Positions 1 to 10,004 of a stretch of 64,000 nucleotides of DNA are shown here, piece by piece. The number at the start of each line of letters is the position of its first letter. Position 1 is the stretch's first letter. The stretch lies in contig OU015649.1 of NCBI GenBank assembly GCA_907165275.2, positions 1,828,001 to 1,892,000 on the forward strand, given 5' to 3'. The position numbers were made by a program, and so were the translations under genes. The notes under the pieces are model-generated. The model was not told the origin of the DNA, searched no databases, and was given only the letters and a program-made list of their open reading frames with translations. Origin of the DNA: Zygaena filipendulae. Its lineage: Eukaryota; Arthropoda; Insecta; Lepidoptera; Zygaenidae.

Positions 1-59
1 CCTTCAACATGAAAATTTATAAACTACTGTTTTTATGCGAAATTTTTTTACATTATATC

Positions 60-196
60 ACTACATTTCCGCGATAAACTCATAAACATCTGAACGGATT
101 TTCATGCGGTTTTCATCAGTAGATAGTATAGTTTGTCCTGGAATTTCAGCGAGAACTCCGAAATTACCGCGGGCGAAACCGCGGGGTACAGCTAGT
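60..196 (-). mobile_element. Head-family SINE-like copy, minus strand
   Basis: Reading the minus strand, the head CTAGCTGTACCCCGCGG plus TTTCGCCCGCGG runs into the typical GGTAATTTCGGAGTTC body and a TCCGTTCAG-type segment. It is one member of the commonest repeat of the window. The 3' tail is not clear, so the left limit is approximate. Confidence 0.6.
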
Positions 197-1019
197 TTTT
201 GATAAACATACTTTGAACTCTGGATGAACTGAAAACACCGTGAATGAGAGAAAAAATCGGCTGTCGGCGGAGGCTGGCGGCAATCAAGGTCCAGACCACT
301 GATTTTTAAAGGTCCCGGGGTTTCATAGGTGGATAGGGCATCCGTAAAAAAAGGATATTGTAAAGCAAAATCTGGTTACGCACGATTTGGTCAGCGCCGT
401 CTAGATTTAACGCTCACGGACATAAAGTGACGATTATGAAGACACTTATGCTACACTAATCGATCTCCTACGGGTTTACTCGCGTTAATTTTCAAAATTC
501 CCGCGGGAACACTAGCTTCCCGATAAGTGGAAAAAAAATAAAATCGGCATAGCAGTTTTTGAGTTTTTTCATTACAAACAAACATAAAAAAATGAAATAT
601 TTCTTCTTAAAATATGTATGTATTTATAGATGAAATTAAACCTGAAGACAATTAATATGAGTAAAAGGATTAGAATATCATGGTATCGTAAACGTTTTAT
701 AAGAGCATAACTTTGAACTGTTTGAAGAAGAAGAAAAAAAGAAGAAAATACATTTATTTCAGCACAACACACAAGAAAAAGAAACAAACATCAACAGTGC
801 CTAATCTAAAGAAACACTTTAAAACTGTTTTAAAACTGTTTTATCTTATTAGTCCAAAAAGGTGTTCCTCATAATATGTAGGTTGTAGGTAGCGGCTCAA
901 TCAATCGGCTAGACGCGGTGTTTACTATCTTTCAAGCAAACTATTATATCGTATCGGGCCGATTGATCGGACCAACGGGCAACACCCGTTAACGTTCTTT
1001 CTGGATTTACGCTCGCGTT
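197..1019. other. Unique AT-rich DNA, no gene seen
   Basis: Only short open frames without recognisable motifs occur here. No terminal repeats or repeat-family heads were found. Confidence 0.4.
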
Positions 1020-1215
1020 AACAAAGGTGTCTGAATACGATGATTACGTGGTGGACTGTACCTGGAACATATCGCGCCGCGTCGATAACGTCAACTCCAC
1101 ACATGATCAATCAGCCCCTACTCACGTCGCGCGGTATCTTGCATAAAATATTGCACACGCCCGCCCCCTGCCGCCGCCCGCCCCGACCCCGGCAGGTACC
1201 GCCCGATAGTGTGGA
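1020..1215. other. CpG-rich patch of unknown role
   Basis: This patch is much richer in GC and CpG than its surroundings, with GCGCCGCGTCG and runs of CCGCC, and belongs to none of the repeat families. It could be an intronic regulatory element of the minus-strand FOG-like gene. No promoter motif or coding frame was identified. Confidence 0.3.
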
Positions 1216-1216
1216 C

Positions 1217-1733
1217 TAAGGATGTTTCGGAGCTTCGACTCCGACTCCGATAAGTCGAAACTTCCGATTGATATTACACCTCCAGTTCCGAAACTTTAAA
1301 ATCGGAGGTTCATGCATGTCGCAGGAGGATCCCCTCTCCCCTTCTCATATTTTTTTCACATAGTTAATTGCAAATTGAGTTATTATATTATAATTTTAAA
1401 CTGACAGCGTGCTACTGGAGAGTTTGTTGCGCAGTTCTACGCCCATAGCACTAGCAAACTGTGAAGGGTGGATATTTTATGGGTGCTGTCACAATAAATG
1501 TAACTTTATTGACGTCAAAAAGAGCCACATTATGGACTTGAATAAATGATTTGACTTTGACATGATTATGCTTTCTATCGTTGATTGCATTTCATTACAT
1601 ATTATTTAAGGTTAACATATTGTATCTCTTCTGCCTCTCCGAACTCCGACTCCGATTTCGGTTCCGACTCTGACAAACCAATTTTAAAAAACTGCGACTT
1701 CTTTTCCGATAAACTGCCTCCGTAACATCCCTA
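1217..1733. mobile_element. Non-autonomous hAT-like transposon with 8-bp target duplication
   Basis: The left end is TAAGGATGTTTCGGAG and the right end is CTCCGTAACATCCCTA, imperfect inverted repeats. The 8 bases GTGTGGAC stand immediately before the left end (1209-1216) and immediately after the right end (1734-1741). An exact 8-bp target duplication is the hallmark of hAT transposons. Subterminal CGACTCCGACTCCGA-type repeats occur in both ends. There is no transposase ORF, so it is non-autonomous. A LINE 3' fragment (1344-1561) occupies its middle. Confidence 0.72.
1344..1561 (+). repeat. LINE 3' end fragment (TTTGAC-tailed family)
   Basis: Shares most of its length with 5013-5256, including GACAGCGTGCT, GAGTTTGTTGCGCAG and GGATATTTTATGGGTGCTGTC. 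Both end in an AATAAA-like signal followed by TTTGACTTTGAC, typical of a 5'-truncated non-LTR retrotransposon 3' UTR. It lies inside the hAT-like element. Confidence 0.6.
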
Positions 1734-2019
1734 GTGTGGACGGGGGCTAACAGAGATAGCGGCCGGAGAAATATTTAACGTCATCGGTGTGTATGTATCA
1801 TGGTTTGATCATCGACTAATTTTACTACAAGGAAAACCCAGTGGGTAATATCATACTTTAATGGAATTACCTGAATGTGAGGTGGTAAGATACGAGTAAT
1901 TAAAACATAAAATTAATATATGATACCTATAAAATTTATCCTACGAGTCAAATATAAATGTACGTAAATATATTCAAAATCGACAAAAAAAAACCAATGC
2001 ACACACGCAATTTTTATTC

Positions 2020-2042
2020 TAACCTAACCTAACCTAACCTAA
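2020..2042. repeat. Short interstitial telomere-type repeat (CCTAA)4
   Basis: Four uninterrupted CCTAA units are the complement of the insect telomere repeat TTAGG. Confidence 0.7.
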
Positions 2043-2094
2043 GCATTTGTCTGCATTATTCTCATAGAATACTACTACACTACCTACCTACCTA

Positions 2095-2270
2095 TATACC
2101 TAACTACTGTTTAATTGCTAGGAAAATGTCTGTACTCCAGCCGGTAGCCTGGAAGAGATCGCTTCAAAGTGATAAGGGCGCCCTTTGGAGCCTGTTAGTT
2201 TCTGCTTTTTTCAATTAGTTTTTAGTCATTTCTATTAATTTTTGGTGCTCAATAAAGTGTTTTCATTTAA
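2095..2270 (+). repeat. LINE 3' end fragment (GGTAGCCTGGAAGAGATCGC family)
   Basis: Contains GGTAGCCTGGAAGAGATCGC, AGTGATAAGG and a terminal CAATAAAGTGTTTTCATT. The same order is seen at 61960-62160 and, more decayed, at 45535-45680 and 62466-62660. I read it as a non-LTR retrotransposon 3' UTR with a polyadenylation signal and simple tail. Confidence 0.6.
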
Positions 2271-2639
2271 TTAGTAATCGTTTCGTCGTGGATAAAAAAC
2301 AAACCAGAACACTGCCTGTTTAAGTAGTTTCTATTAACCTTATACAATTATTATAAGTATTAAAGGAGGATACTTATATATCATTGACCTTATATTAATT
2401 ATGTTATCTGGTGAATGTTTTAGGCTGACCCATAAAGTCACTCAGTACAACAGAACCTACCATTACCTATTATTAACTGTGTTTGCGATATTAATTTATT
2501 CTTTTTATACAATAATTTTGATGTTTCTGTCTGAATAAATACGTTGAAATTTCTAACTACGATTACAAAGAAAATATCATGTAAGGAATCAAGAAAATTA
2601 CCACCATCACAACAAACAGGAAAATATTCAATCATAATC

Positions 2640-2895
2640 TACCTATATAAGGAGATCCCTACGGTAATGTCAGGTGGAGGGCGGAGAGAGGGTGATGATA
2701 TCCAGTAGGATATTAAAGAGCGGGTGGTGTATAAAATAAATAATTTATTATGATCCGCCGGCGAGAGATAACCGATCTCGGAACAAAGCCACGTGAGGTG
2801 TTATCGCTCAGACCAGTTACGAACTCCGCCCGCCCTACCTCGACTACGGAGTAGCTCCGTTGCACTACGGCGTAGAGGTGCTACGAGATACGTTA
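2640..2895. other. GC-rich segment with short dyads, unassigned
   Basis: Contains dyad-rich text such as CTACGGAGTAGCTCCG and CACTACGGCGTAGAGGTGCTACG. The composition differs from the surrounding AT-rich DNA. No family was identified; it may be a fragment of a structured repeat. Confidence 0.3.
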
Positions 2896-3580
2896 TTTTC
2901 TGTTTCTAGATTGCCAGCAGCTTGTTAAACTAATAAGGTGCAATATTACTTTCAAACTAAAGTAGAATTGTACCTATTGCTTTTCGAAACTGGATTTTGA
3001 GCCGTAAATTACCTTTTTGAACTAGTTAATTAAGTAAAATTTAGTTTAATGCCAATTAAAATTAATATAATGAACGGAGTGCGGCAGTTTTGTTTTTTGA
3101 AATCTATACTTAAAATTAAGTAATCATTAAAACGACTCTGAGTGCGGCCGTAAGTCGCATTTTATCTAAGCGTTTTAGTCACATTAGTTGGCTAGCCAAA
3201 AGAAGTTTGAACTTCAAAAAATAACGTACGACGGATGTACAATGGATATGTTTTCATAAAACGTGAAGAGGCACAGAGAATGGACTCACTTATGAGAATG
3301 AAATCGAAACAATATACATGGGAGTAATTGAAACTGATGAAATTTACCTATATTTTTATCATAACTAATCTACATTAATATTACATAGATGTAAAAAAGT
3401 TTTTATGTTTGCAAGTTTAGATGCAGGATGTAATCTATGCAACTACTGAACCTATATCACTGAAATAGACAAGGATATTATTATCTCGGAACAAAGTGTT
3501 CTTGCGGGATTTCCGATGTATTTTAGATTTGTTGTACTATAACCAAAAACGTCAGGTGATTATTAATAATAATTATTAAT

Positions 3581-3780
3581 TAAGCTGTGCCCCGCGGTTT
3601 CACCCGCGGTTATTTCGGAGTTCCTGCGGGAATTCCGGGATAAAAAGTACCCTATGACTTTCTCTGTACCCCTTACAACGTGCATGCCAAATTTCATCCA
3701 AATCCGTTCAGCCGTTTTTGCGTGATTGTGTAACAAACATCCAAACATCCACACTTTCTCATTTATAATATTTGTAGGAT
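3581..3780 (+). mobile_element. Head-family SINE-like copy, full length (about 200 bp)
   Basis: The order is AGCTGTGCCCCGCGG head, CGGAGTTCCTGCGGGAATTC, GGGATAAAAAGTACCCTATG, CCAAATTTCATC, GTTCAGCCGTTTTTGCGTGA and a tail ATTTATAATATTTGTAGGAT. This is the reference layout for the subfamily ending in TTTATAATATTAGTAGGAT. It has no ORF. Confidence 0.75.
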
Positions 3781-3898
3781 TAAAAAATTAGGTTTCGTGA
3801 CGTAGTCAATATCCTGTAGGGAAATTTTGCGCCTTTTCGAGATCCGAGCACTAACATAAAATATATTATACAGTCACTATAACTGAAAATAGTTACAG

Positions 3899-4213
3899 TA
3901 ATAGGCTTTTTGACAATTTTTTTTGTCTGCCCTGTAGATTCATAAAAAGTATTGGACACGTATTTTTTATTTTTTTAAATAAGCAAAAGTAACGGAGATA
4001 CGTTGAGTCGAAATATCGCGTGACGAGACAAGCAGGTGCAGTTATTATCCGCATATGACGTTACGAGCCCCCACCACCAAACTAATGCGCTTTATCCTAG
4101 TATATTTTCATTAATTTGAAAAACCAATAATACGCATCTATTATTTTTTCTTATTATCCAAATGACGGACTAAATAGAATTTGCAAATAAAAAAATTAGT
4201 CAAATAGCCTATT
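3899..4213 (+). mobile_element. CRE-bearing MITE family (M1), copy 1
   Basis: About 315 bp with imperfect inverted ends AATAGGCTTTTTGAC and GTCAAATAGCCTATT. Internal landmarks shared by all M1 copies are TTGTAGATT, TATTGGACACGTATTTTT, the CRE-like core (here decayed), TAATGCGCTTTATC and GACGGACTAAATAGAATT. There is no coding capacity. Confidence 0.7.
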
Positions 4214-4395
4214 GGATACATGTTATTCGTTAAGTCTTATTACCAACTTGTTCAATATTGCAATTGTGTATACAGTAAATAAATAACTTTACTAAATGCT
4301 GTATGTGCTATGCTGTTGGTGTGTCAATAAAAAAAAAACGAACAGTTCTCAAGGAGAATTCCGACATTGACGCAGGTGAAACCGCGGGAGAACAG

Positions 4396-4603
4396 AGCCC
4401 TTATTCACTATGACCAACGACATACCTTGCCCATAACGCGCGTCCCGAAAACGCATTTCCAAACGTTCTAGATGCCAAGACATTAGAAATTATGCCATAA
4501 GAAACGTTATAAATGTATTTTTTGCAGTAAAACTTCTTTGATTACGAGGGAAAGACATTTTTATCTTAGCGTGGCGTGTTATGGTCATAGTGAATAAGGG
4601 CCC
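4396..4603. mobile_element. MITE with 21-bp inverted ends (family M4), copy 1
   Basis: The ends are GCCCTTATTCACTATGACCA and its near-perfect inverse TGGTCATAGTGAATAAGGGC. The interior is about 170 bp and has no ORF. The same termini bracket 25586-26233. The target duplication is not clear. Confidence 0.65.
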
Positions 4604-4606
4604 CGC

Positions 4607-4800
4607 TAGTGATGTGCGATGAACCGGTGCGTGCCGTAGGTAGGTGGCACTCGACGTGGAGTGGCGACTGTATCGCACGGGGTAATGGCCCGCGAATCGC
4701 TGATAACGGCGCCTACCCCCTCCCTCTGAGCCGCGTCCCTCGCACCGACCCCGCGCACCCCGCCCGCCCTCCGGGTAGCGAGGTACCAAACAGTATATCA
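4607..4800. other. CpG-rich unique patch
   Basis: High CpG and C-runs (CCCGCGCACCCCGCCCGCCC) directly abut the M4 element. Short ORFs exist on both strands without recognisable motifs. It is a candidate intronic regulatory island and nothing more can be said. Confidence 0.3.
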
Positions 4801-5012
4801 GAAAGTTGAATATCAACGATGGAGGTAATTGTCTGGTAATAGATAACGAAACATTCGTCTAGATATTTGGGATTGTCGTATCTATATATACATATAAGTA
4901 TTATTATTTTTATTAAATTGCGATAAAATATATAACTGACCTGATATTATAGATAATCCTAGTTTAACTCCTAATGTCTCTCTACGGTAGTTTATTGCTG
5001 GGTACGGCTCAT

Positions 5013-5256
5013 TGTTCTCACATAATTAATTGCAAGTTGAGTTACCACTAATTATATTATAGATATATCTACATTATAACTTTAAACTGACAGCGTGCTG
5101 CTGTAGAGTTTGTTGCGCAGCTTCTTCTCCTCAGCCATAGCACTAGCAAGCTGTGAGGGGTGGATATTTTATGGGTGCTGTCATAATAACTGTAATTCGT
5201 TAAAAGAGCCACATTATGGGCCAAATGTGAATAAAGGATTTGACTTTGACTTTGAC
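5013..5256 (+). repeat. LINE 3' end fragment (TTTGAC-tailed family), second copy
   Basis: Homologous to 1344-1561 over nearly its whole length. It has GAATAAAGGATTTGACTTTG at its end with an extra TTTGAC unit. Confidence 0.62.
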
Positions 5257-5918
5257 CGGACTACCTATTAATCACCGATTACTATAGAGGGCCCGAGTTC
5301 GATTTCCGCGGTGAAAGCGGACTCTTGTATAGTAAACATAGCATGTTTAAGAACGACAAAGTAAGAAAGATGATGCATGCAAGAAAGAACTAGTATGAAG
5401 TATGAAAGTACGAGAGGCATAAAAGCGGGAACTGGAATGAATGGATTATGTAGAGACAGGCGCCGATTATCTTGGCGGTAGCTGGTTAAAAAAAAAAACA
5501 GGATGTGGATCAAGTCACTATGTATAAGGCCCAGGCCGTTTGCTTATTAGGTAGTGGTCCCAAGACATTTTCTGTCCTCGATACTATAAAAATTTTTCAC
5601 CACTTTTAAACGGACTAATTACACAAACTTAAATATTGATATCGCCATATCGCGATACAGTAATTTCAGTCGCGGTAATGTTTGCTCAACAGCCCTTTAG
5701 CACCTGCAACTTTGTGGGTTATCTAGTGTTACTTACGCCGTTAAAGTCTTGTTTGGGCGATGCTACGTGCCTTATCGGGCGGCCACCGCTCATAACACCA
5801 GATTACAAGGTGACACACACTATGTTACAACTTGCAAGTATGTGGTCATGTATGTCGATGGACATTAATAGAATATTTGTGCGATACCGTTCTAAATATA
5901 GATACATAATATTATAAT

Positions 5919-6124
5919 ACTAGCTGTTCCCCGCGGTTTCACCCGCGTTTATTTCGGAGTTCCCGCGGGAATTCCGGGACAAAAGTACCCTATGTCCTTC
6001 TCTGTACCCCTGACAATGTGTATGCAAAATTTCATGATGATCGTTTGAGCCTTTAAGGCGTGAAAGCGTAACAGACAAACAGACAGACAGAGTTACTTTC
6101 GCATTTATAATATTAGAAGGGATT
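5919..6124 (+). mobile_element. Head-family SINE-like copy, full length
   Basis: Head CTAGCTGTTCCCCGCGG, body GGGACAAAAGTACCCTATG, and tail with (CAGA)n and GCATTTATAATATTAGAAGG. It is the same subfamily as 3581-3780. Confidence 0.75.
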
Positions 6125-6450
6125 ATAGGGTGCGGATCTAGGATGAGTAGCGGAAAATGGCATTTTTCCCCCTCCCCCTCCTTTCTGACTCATAGACATA
6201 AGGAACGGTGTAAAAGACAGAGCGCAGCAAAACAGCAAAGTTCTAATGCATCTCTGCACAAGGATAATAAAAGAACGAATTTTCTAGAATACAGGTAAAA
6301 ATCACACTGAAGGCTCCACCCATTATAACTCGAAAAACAAAATCCTAAATCCATGTTTGCGGGACATACAACATCAAAAATTATAGCTTGCATAAGAGAC
6401 CTATCATGGGATACTCCACAGAATTATATACCTACTTTATTATTTTTATT

Positions 6451-6636
6451 AAGATGTCCCCCGCGGTTTCACCCACGGAGAATTTCGGAGTTCCCGTGGG
6501 AATTTTGGGATAAAAAGTACTCTATGTCACTCAGGACTACTTTAGTTTCCTATAAGTGAGAGAATCTTCAAAATCGGTTCAGTAGATCCAGAGACCTACA
6601 ATGTCACAAACTTTACCTCTTTATAATATTAGTATA
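6451..6636 (+). mobile_element. Head-family SINE-like copy (CACTCAGGACTAC subfamily)
   Basis: Head CCCCCGCGGTTTCACCCACG, then ATGTCACTCAGGACTAC, GTTCAGTAGATCCAGAGA and a TTTATAATATTAGTATA tail. It shares diagnostic positions with the next two copies, suggesting one subfamily. Confidence 0.7.
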
Positions 6637-6923
6637 CATTATAGATTCAATCTAGTAAATGATTTTTTACCATATAATAAGTATTAATAATAAAACAATT
6701 AAAAATGTTAAACAAAAATAAAAACCCACTTGCACCGCGATTGCACTAGAAAATAGTCAAGATGCGATAAAAACCTTTGCTGACAACAATAATAAAAGAT
6801 GAACTCAACCTTTGGAGAAAAACAGAGAGAGCTGCTTTGTTATTTTATCATATATTATGTATTAAAAAAATCTATTTTTTAAAACAACAAATAACAGTAT
6901 TTTGCGTCGCCTATTTTATACAA

Positions 6924-7133
6924 TACTAGCTGTTCCCACGCGGTTTCACCCGCGGTAATTACAGAGTTCCCGTGGGAATTTCGGAATAAAAAGTAGTCTA
7001 TGTCACTCAGGACTACCGTAACTTCCTATAAGTGAAAAAAAATTCAAAATACGTTCAGTAGATCCAGATATTACCCCTACAACGTCACAAACTCACAAAT
7101 TCACAAACTTTTGCTCTTTATAATATTAGTATA
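6924..7133 (+). mobile_element. Head-family SINE-like copy (CACTCAGGACTAC subfamily)
   Basis: Same order as 6451-6636, with an expanded (ACAAACTCACAAATTC) stretch before the TATAATATTAGTATA tail. Confidence 0.72.
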
Positions 7134-7141
7134 GTTAGTAT

Positions 7142-7306
7142 ATACTAGCTGTCAACCACGGTTTCACTCGCGGTAATTTCAGAATTCCCGTGGGGATTTC
7201 ACGATAAAAGTACGCCATGTCACTCAGGACTACCATAGCTTCCAGTAAGTGAAAGAATTTTTTTAATCCGTTCAGTAGATCCAGAGATTACTTCTTACAA
7301 TGTCAC
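7142..7306 (+). mobile_element. Head-family copy interrupted by the copia insertion (left part)
   Basis: Begins TATACTAGCTGTCAACCACGG and runs to ACAATGTCAC at 7306, where the copia-type element starts. The tail resumes at 8776 as GTCACAAACTCACAAC, so GTCAC is repeated on both sides of the insert. Confidence 0.68.
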
Positions 7307-7309
7307 ACT

Positions 7310-7480
7310 TGTTACTTGTGTAGCAGAGTAATATAAAAGTCAGGTGAAAAAGGTAAGATAAATATATTATAGTTTCAAAAGGAATGACATACAACAATGA
7401 TCAAACAAAAGAATGTGTATAAAAATATTTAAATATCAAATTGACAGTGTTCTCAGTATAAACATAAAAGAGTTTTAACA
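7310..7480 (-). repeat. 3' LTR of the copia-type element
   Basis: On the minus strand it starts TGTTAAAACTC and ends AGTAACA, giving a TGTTA/TAACA terminal inversion. It is preceded by a run of seven Gs (7481-7487), a plausible polypurine tract. Length is 171 bp. Bases 7373-7480 are identical to 8668-8775. Confidence 0.68.
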
Positions 7481-7670
7481 CCCCCCCGTAATGAGAACAC
7501 CCTGTATATACACATTATAATACAAGTAAAAAGACAGTATCAAAATTCACTATACACTTATCACTAGCACTGAAATAATAAAAACAACATCCTGTACATA
7601 TAAACACATCACTAAACTATACACACCCTATATACATACAATATGATCTAAAGACATACAAAACCTAGAA

Positions 7671-8210
7671 CTAGCCTAAACCTAAAGAATTTGTACATTT
7701 AAAATGTTTCAGTTTCGGCAAGGGTTTTGTCAAAATGTCTGCGACCATGTCATTTGTGGGTATGTATTTGACTTGTATGTCGTGGTGTGATAGTGAGTCT
7801 CTAATGAAGTGATGTTTGATGTCAATGTGTTTAGTACGTGCGTGATAGGTGTTATTATGAGCTAGTTTGAGTGAACTTTGATTGTCGGTATGAATGATTA
7901 TGGGATGAGTGACCGAGAATACTTCACTGATGAGCGTCTTTAAATATATGGCCTCTTTACAAGCTTCAGCCAAAGCCATATATTCAGCTTCTGTTGTGGA
8001 AAGTGCAACTGTTCGCTGTTTGCGAGCTTCCCACGACACAGGTGCACCGCTCATCAGGAAGGTGAATCCAGTGAATGATCGACGGTCCACAAGATTGCTT
8101 CCATAATCGGCGTCAGCGTAACCTACTGGGTAAGAGTGGTCACCGTGTTTGAAGTGAAGTCTGAGTTCCTTCGTACCCTTAAGGTATCTAAGGACTCGCT
8201 TAGGTAACAA
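7671..8210 (-). pseudogene. copia-type pol, RNase H domain fragment
   Basis: About 179 codons are open. The order is KRVLRYLKGT (end of the reverse transcriptase connection), GYADADYG (RNase H first Asp region), RRSFTGF, SWEARKQRTVALSTTEAEYM (catalytic Glu), HTDNQSS (Asp), HARTKHIDIKHHFIRD (closing His/Asp block) and DILTKPL. These are textbook Ty1/copia RNase H motifs in the right order and spacing. The protein begins mid-domain at the junction with the inverted primer-binding-site block, so there is no true start codon. It stops 180 bp before the polypurine tract. RNase H would degrade the RNA strand during reverse transcription, but this piece is a dead fragment. Confidence 0.85.
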
Positions 8211-8212
8211 GT

Positions 8213-8226
8213 GGTTATGGGCCCAG
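8213..8226 (+). other. copia-type primer binding site (initiator tRNA-Met, internal)
   Basis: GGTTATGGGCCCAG is complementary to the anticodon-stem region of insect initiator tRNA-Met, the internal priming site used by copia. It is preceded by GTAACAAGT, which matches the U5 end of the LTR plus three spacer bases. It lies on the plus strand, opposite to the pol fragment, and defines the inverted block. Confidence 0.7.
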
Positions 8227-8290
8227 GAAATAACTGATAAGTGGTTATAGGTCTCAAATAAGTCTTTTAAAAAAGGTTAAGAAAAGTGCA

Positions 8291-8667
8291 ATGGATACTC
8301 CATCGACTTCACAGTCGGCACATTCTTCAAAAGATTTTCAGACAGCGCAGAACTCAACAAATATAAGCATATCAAAGCTAAAAGGATCAGCTAACTTCAG
8401 CACATGGGCATTTGCCATAGAATGCATGCTCACTGACCTAGAGTTGTGGGAAGTCGTTGTAAAACCCGCTGACCTCTCCAACCCTGATCAAAAACGGAAA
8501 GATCAGAAGGCTCGTGCGAAAATATGTTTATCTTGTGAAGAATCCATCTATCCCGTTATAAGGTCAGCAAAAACCGCATTTGAAACATTCAGTTGTTTAC
8601 GAAAAGCTTATGCTGATGGTGGACTCACAAGGAGGCTTGCACTGATGAAAAAACTCTTAACAAATTC
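8291..8667 (+). pseudogene. copia-type gag, N-terminal fragment (inverted relative to pol)
   Basis: The ORF starts ATG at 8291 after a 65-bp leader from the primer binding site. It contains SISKLKGSANFSTWAFAIE and LWEVVVKP. The pattern L.G..N+..W......L...+LW.+V is the hallmark of copia-family gag N-termini. About 125 codons of gag survive. The open frame runs on to 8695, but its last residues are encoded by antisense LTR, so true gag stops at about 8667. Gag would form the RNA-packaging particle. This fragment cannot, as it lacks the zinc knuckle region. Confidence 0.75.
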
Positions 8668-8775
8668 TTTCAAAAGGAATGACATACAACAATGATCAAA
8701 CAAAAGAATGTGTATAAAAATATTTAAATATCAAATTGACAGTGTTCTCAGTATAAACATAAAAGAGTTTTAACA
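8668..8775 (-). repeat. Partial 5' LTR of the copia-type element (108 bp)
   Basis: Identical base for base to 7373-7480, so the two LTRs have hardly diverged since insertion. On the minus strand it starts TGTTAAAACTC at 8775 and breaks off at position 108 of the LTR, where it joins gag. Confidence 0.72.
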
Positions 8776-8830
8776 GTCACAAACTCACAACTCACAAACT
8801 CACAACTCACAAATTCACAAACTCACTAAC
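8776..8830 (+). repeat. Right part of the split head-family copy: CACAAACT minisatellite
   Basis: GTCACAAACTCACAACTCAC and further alternating ACAAACTC/ACAACTC units continue the tail broken at 7306. Confidence 0.55.
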
Positions 8831-9480
8831 GCACGCCCTGTTAGCAGCTCTTACTAGTAACTCAACGTATCCCATCAAAGACGAAGGAGTTGAAATGTTT
8901 TTTCATGGTTACTAAACCTTAACTATAAAACTATTTTAATTTATTGTTTGTTTGTTTTTTTTTACCACATGTCGTGTTACCATTATAAACCTTGCAAAAA
9001 TCTTTAACGACGAATATTTTCATTTATAGTATAGCCATAGCTTTGACTAAAACGTAGTGATTACCTTCTCTCTGGCTTTGACATTAATTAGAGCCAATGT
9101 TAAAGTTTTAAATTCAAATACGGTTGATTGGTTGACAGTCATGTTACGCGATAAAGTGTTGGCATTGTCACACTATTTCTTAACTGCACAACTATCTGTT
9201 AACTCATTAAACTCGTGCATCGTTTGCCGATAATATATGTACTTAAGTGCAACCGGGCTGATATCAACTTTCACTTTTATCAACAAATAACATGTTTATC
9301 AAGTACAATGCACTATCGGACGCAAGTTGCATCGACTGATGCAGTTCTACGGGGTTGCAAGTAGGAAAAATTATGAAAATCTGTCAGTGTTGTGGTACTA
9401 GCTATAGAATAGACCCACGGTATGTGCTAACATTGTGGTACCTTCCTTATTTTATATTAGTTTAAGTATCACTATACATT
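8831..9480. other. Unique DNA, no gene seen
   Basis: AT-rich with no ORF of note and no repeat-family landmarks. Confidence 0.4.
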
Positions 9481-9702
9481 TTCCATCGTAGAGACCTGAA
9501 ACTTGTCTATTTAAATAAAATTCTTTGTCCTGAATGACTGATGGATCAACGCACAGCCTAAACCGCTGATCGTAGAGACCTGAAACTTGGAGGGTGTGTT
9601 TTTTGTATGACGTAGGCATCCGCTAAGAAAGGATTTTTGAAAATTCGAACTCCTGCGGGATCTCCGAAATTTTCGCGGGTGAAACCGCGGGGCACAATTA
9701 GT
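9481..9702 (-). mobile_element. Head-family copy with GTAGAGACCTGAAACTT body
   Basis: On the minus strand the head (GTGCCCCGCGG, TTTCACCCGCG) is followed by a body with ACACACCCTCCAAGTTTCAG, TTTAGGCTGTGCGTTGATCC and TCAGGACAAAG. The same body follows the head at 28161-28408, so this is a distinct subfamily. A partial duplication of GTAGAGACCTGAAACTTG occurs at its far end. Confidence 0.65.
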
Positions 9703-9736
9703 ACTATAAAAGATTTAAGGCTTTGGTGCTTTATTT

Positions 9737-9773
9737 ATTTATAGCTTTAGATACTTAATCTAAAGCTATAAAT
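9737..9773. repeat. Perfect 16-bp hairpin
   Basis: ATTTATAGCTTTAGAT and its exact inverse are separated by five bases (ACTTA). It is not part of a recognised repeat. Confidence 0.6.
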
Positions 9774-10004
9774 CGCTTAGTGAGAACCCTATGACGTTAT
9801 CAAGCGAAAGTGCAAGTCTCGATAGAGAACAATGTGACACGTCGATAACAGAGCGTGATCGTTGCGTTATCGTAACGTTATCGCTGCGACACCGCGACAG
9901 GCAACCGTCTCGCTGCAGTCCACAGCTACACCGTTATTTCTTGGTCGATAATTAAAACATTCCTTTTATCACACTTTAGTTTGTTAAGATCCCATTATAT
10001 TTGT

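Larger units (their letters stand above)
7307..8775 (-). mobile_element. Rearranged Ty1/copia LTR retrotransposon remnant
   Basis: In minus orientation it contains a 3' LTR (7310-7480), a seven-G polypurine tract, and the RNase H end of pol (7671-8210). It then has a plus-oriented block of U5 end, primer binding site, leader and gag (8204-8667), and finally 108 bp of a 5' LTR (8668-8775) back in minus orientation. GTCAC flanks it at 7302-7306 and 8776-8780, fitting the 5-bp duplication usual for copia. Protease, integrase and most of reverse transcriptase are missing. It landed inside a head-family repeat. Confidence 0.75.

Noticed and set aside
8668..8695. C-terminal residues of the gag ORF
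   Set aside because: This part is antisense LTR sequence identical to 7373-7400, so the apparent protein end is not gag.
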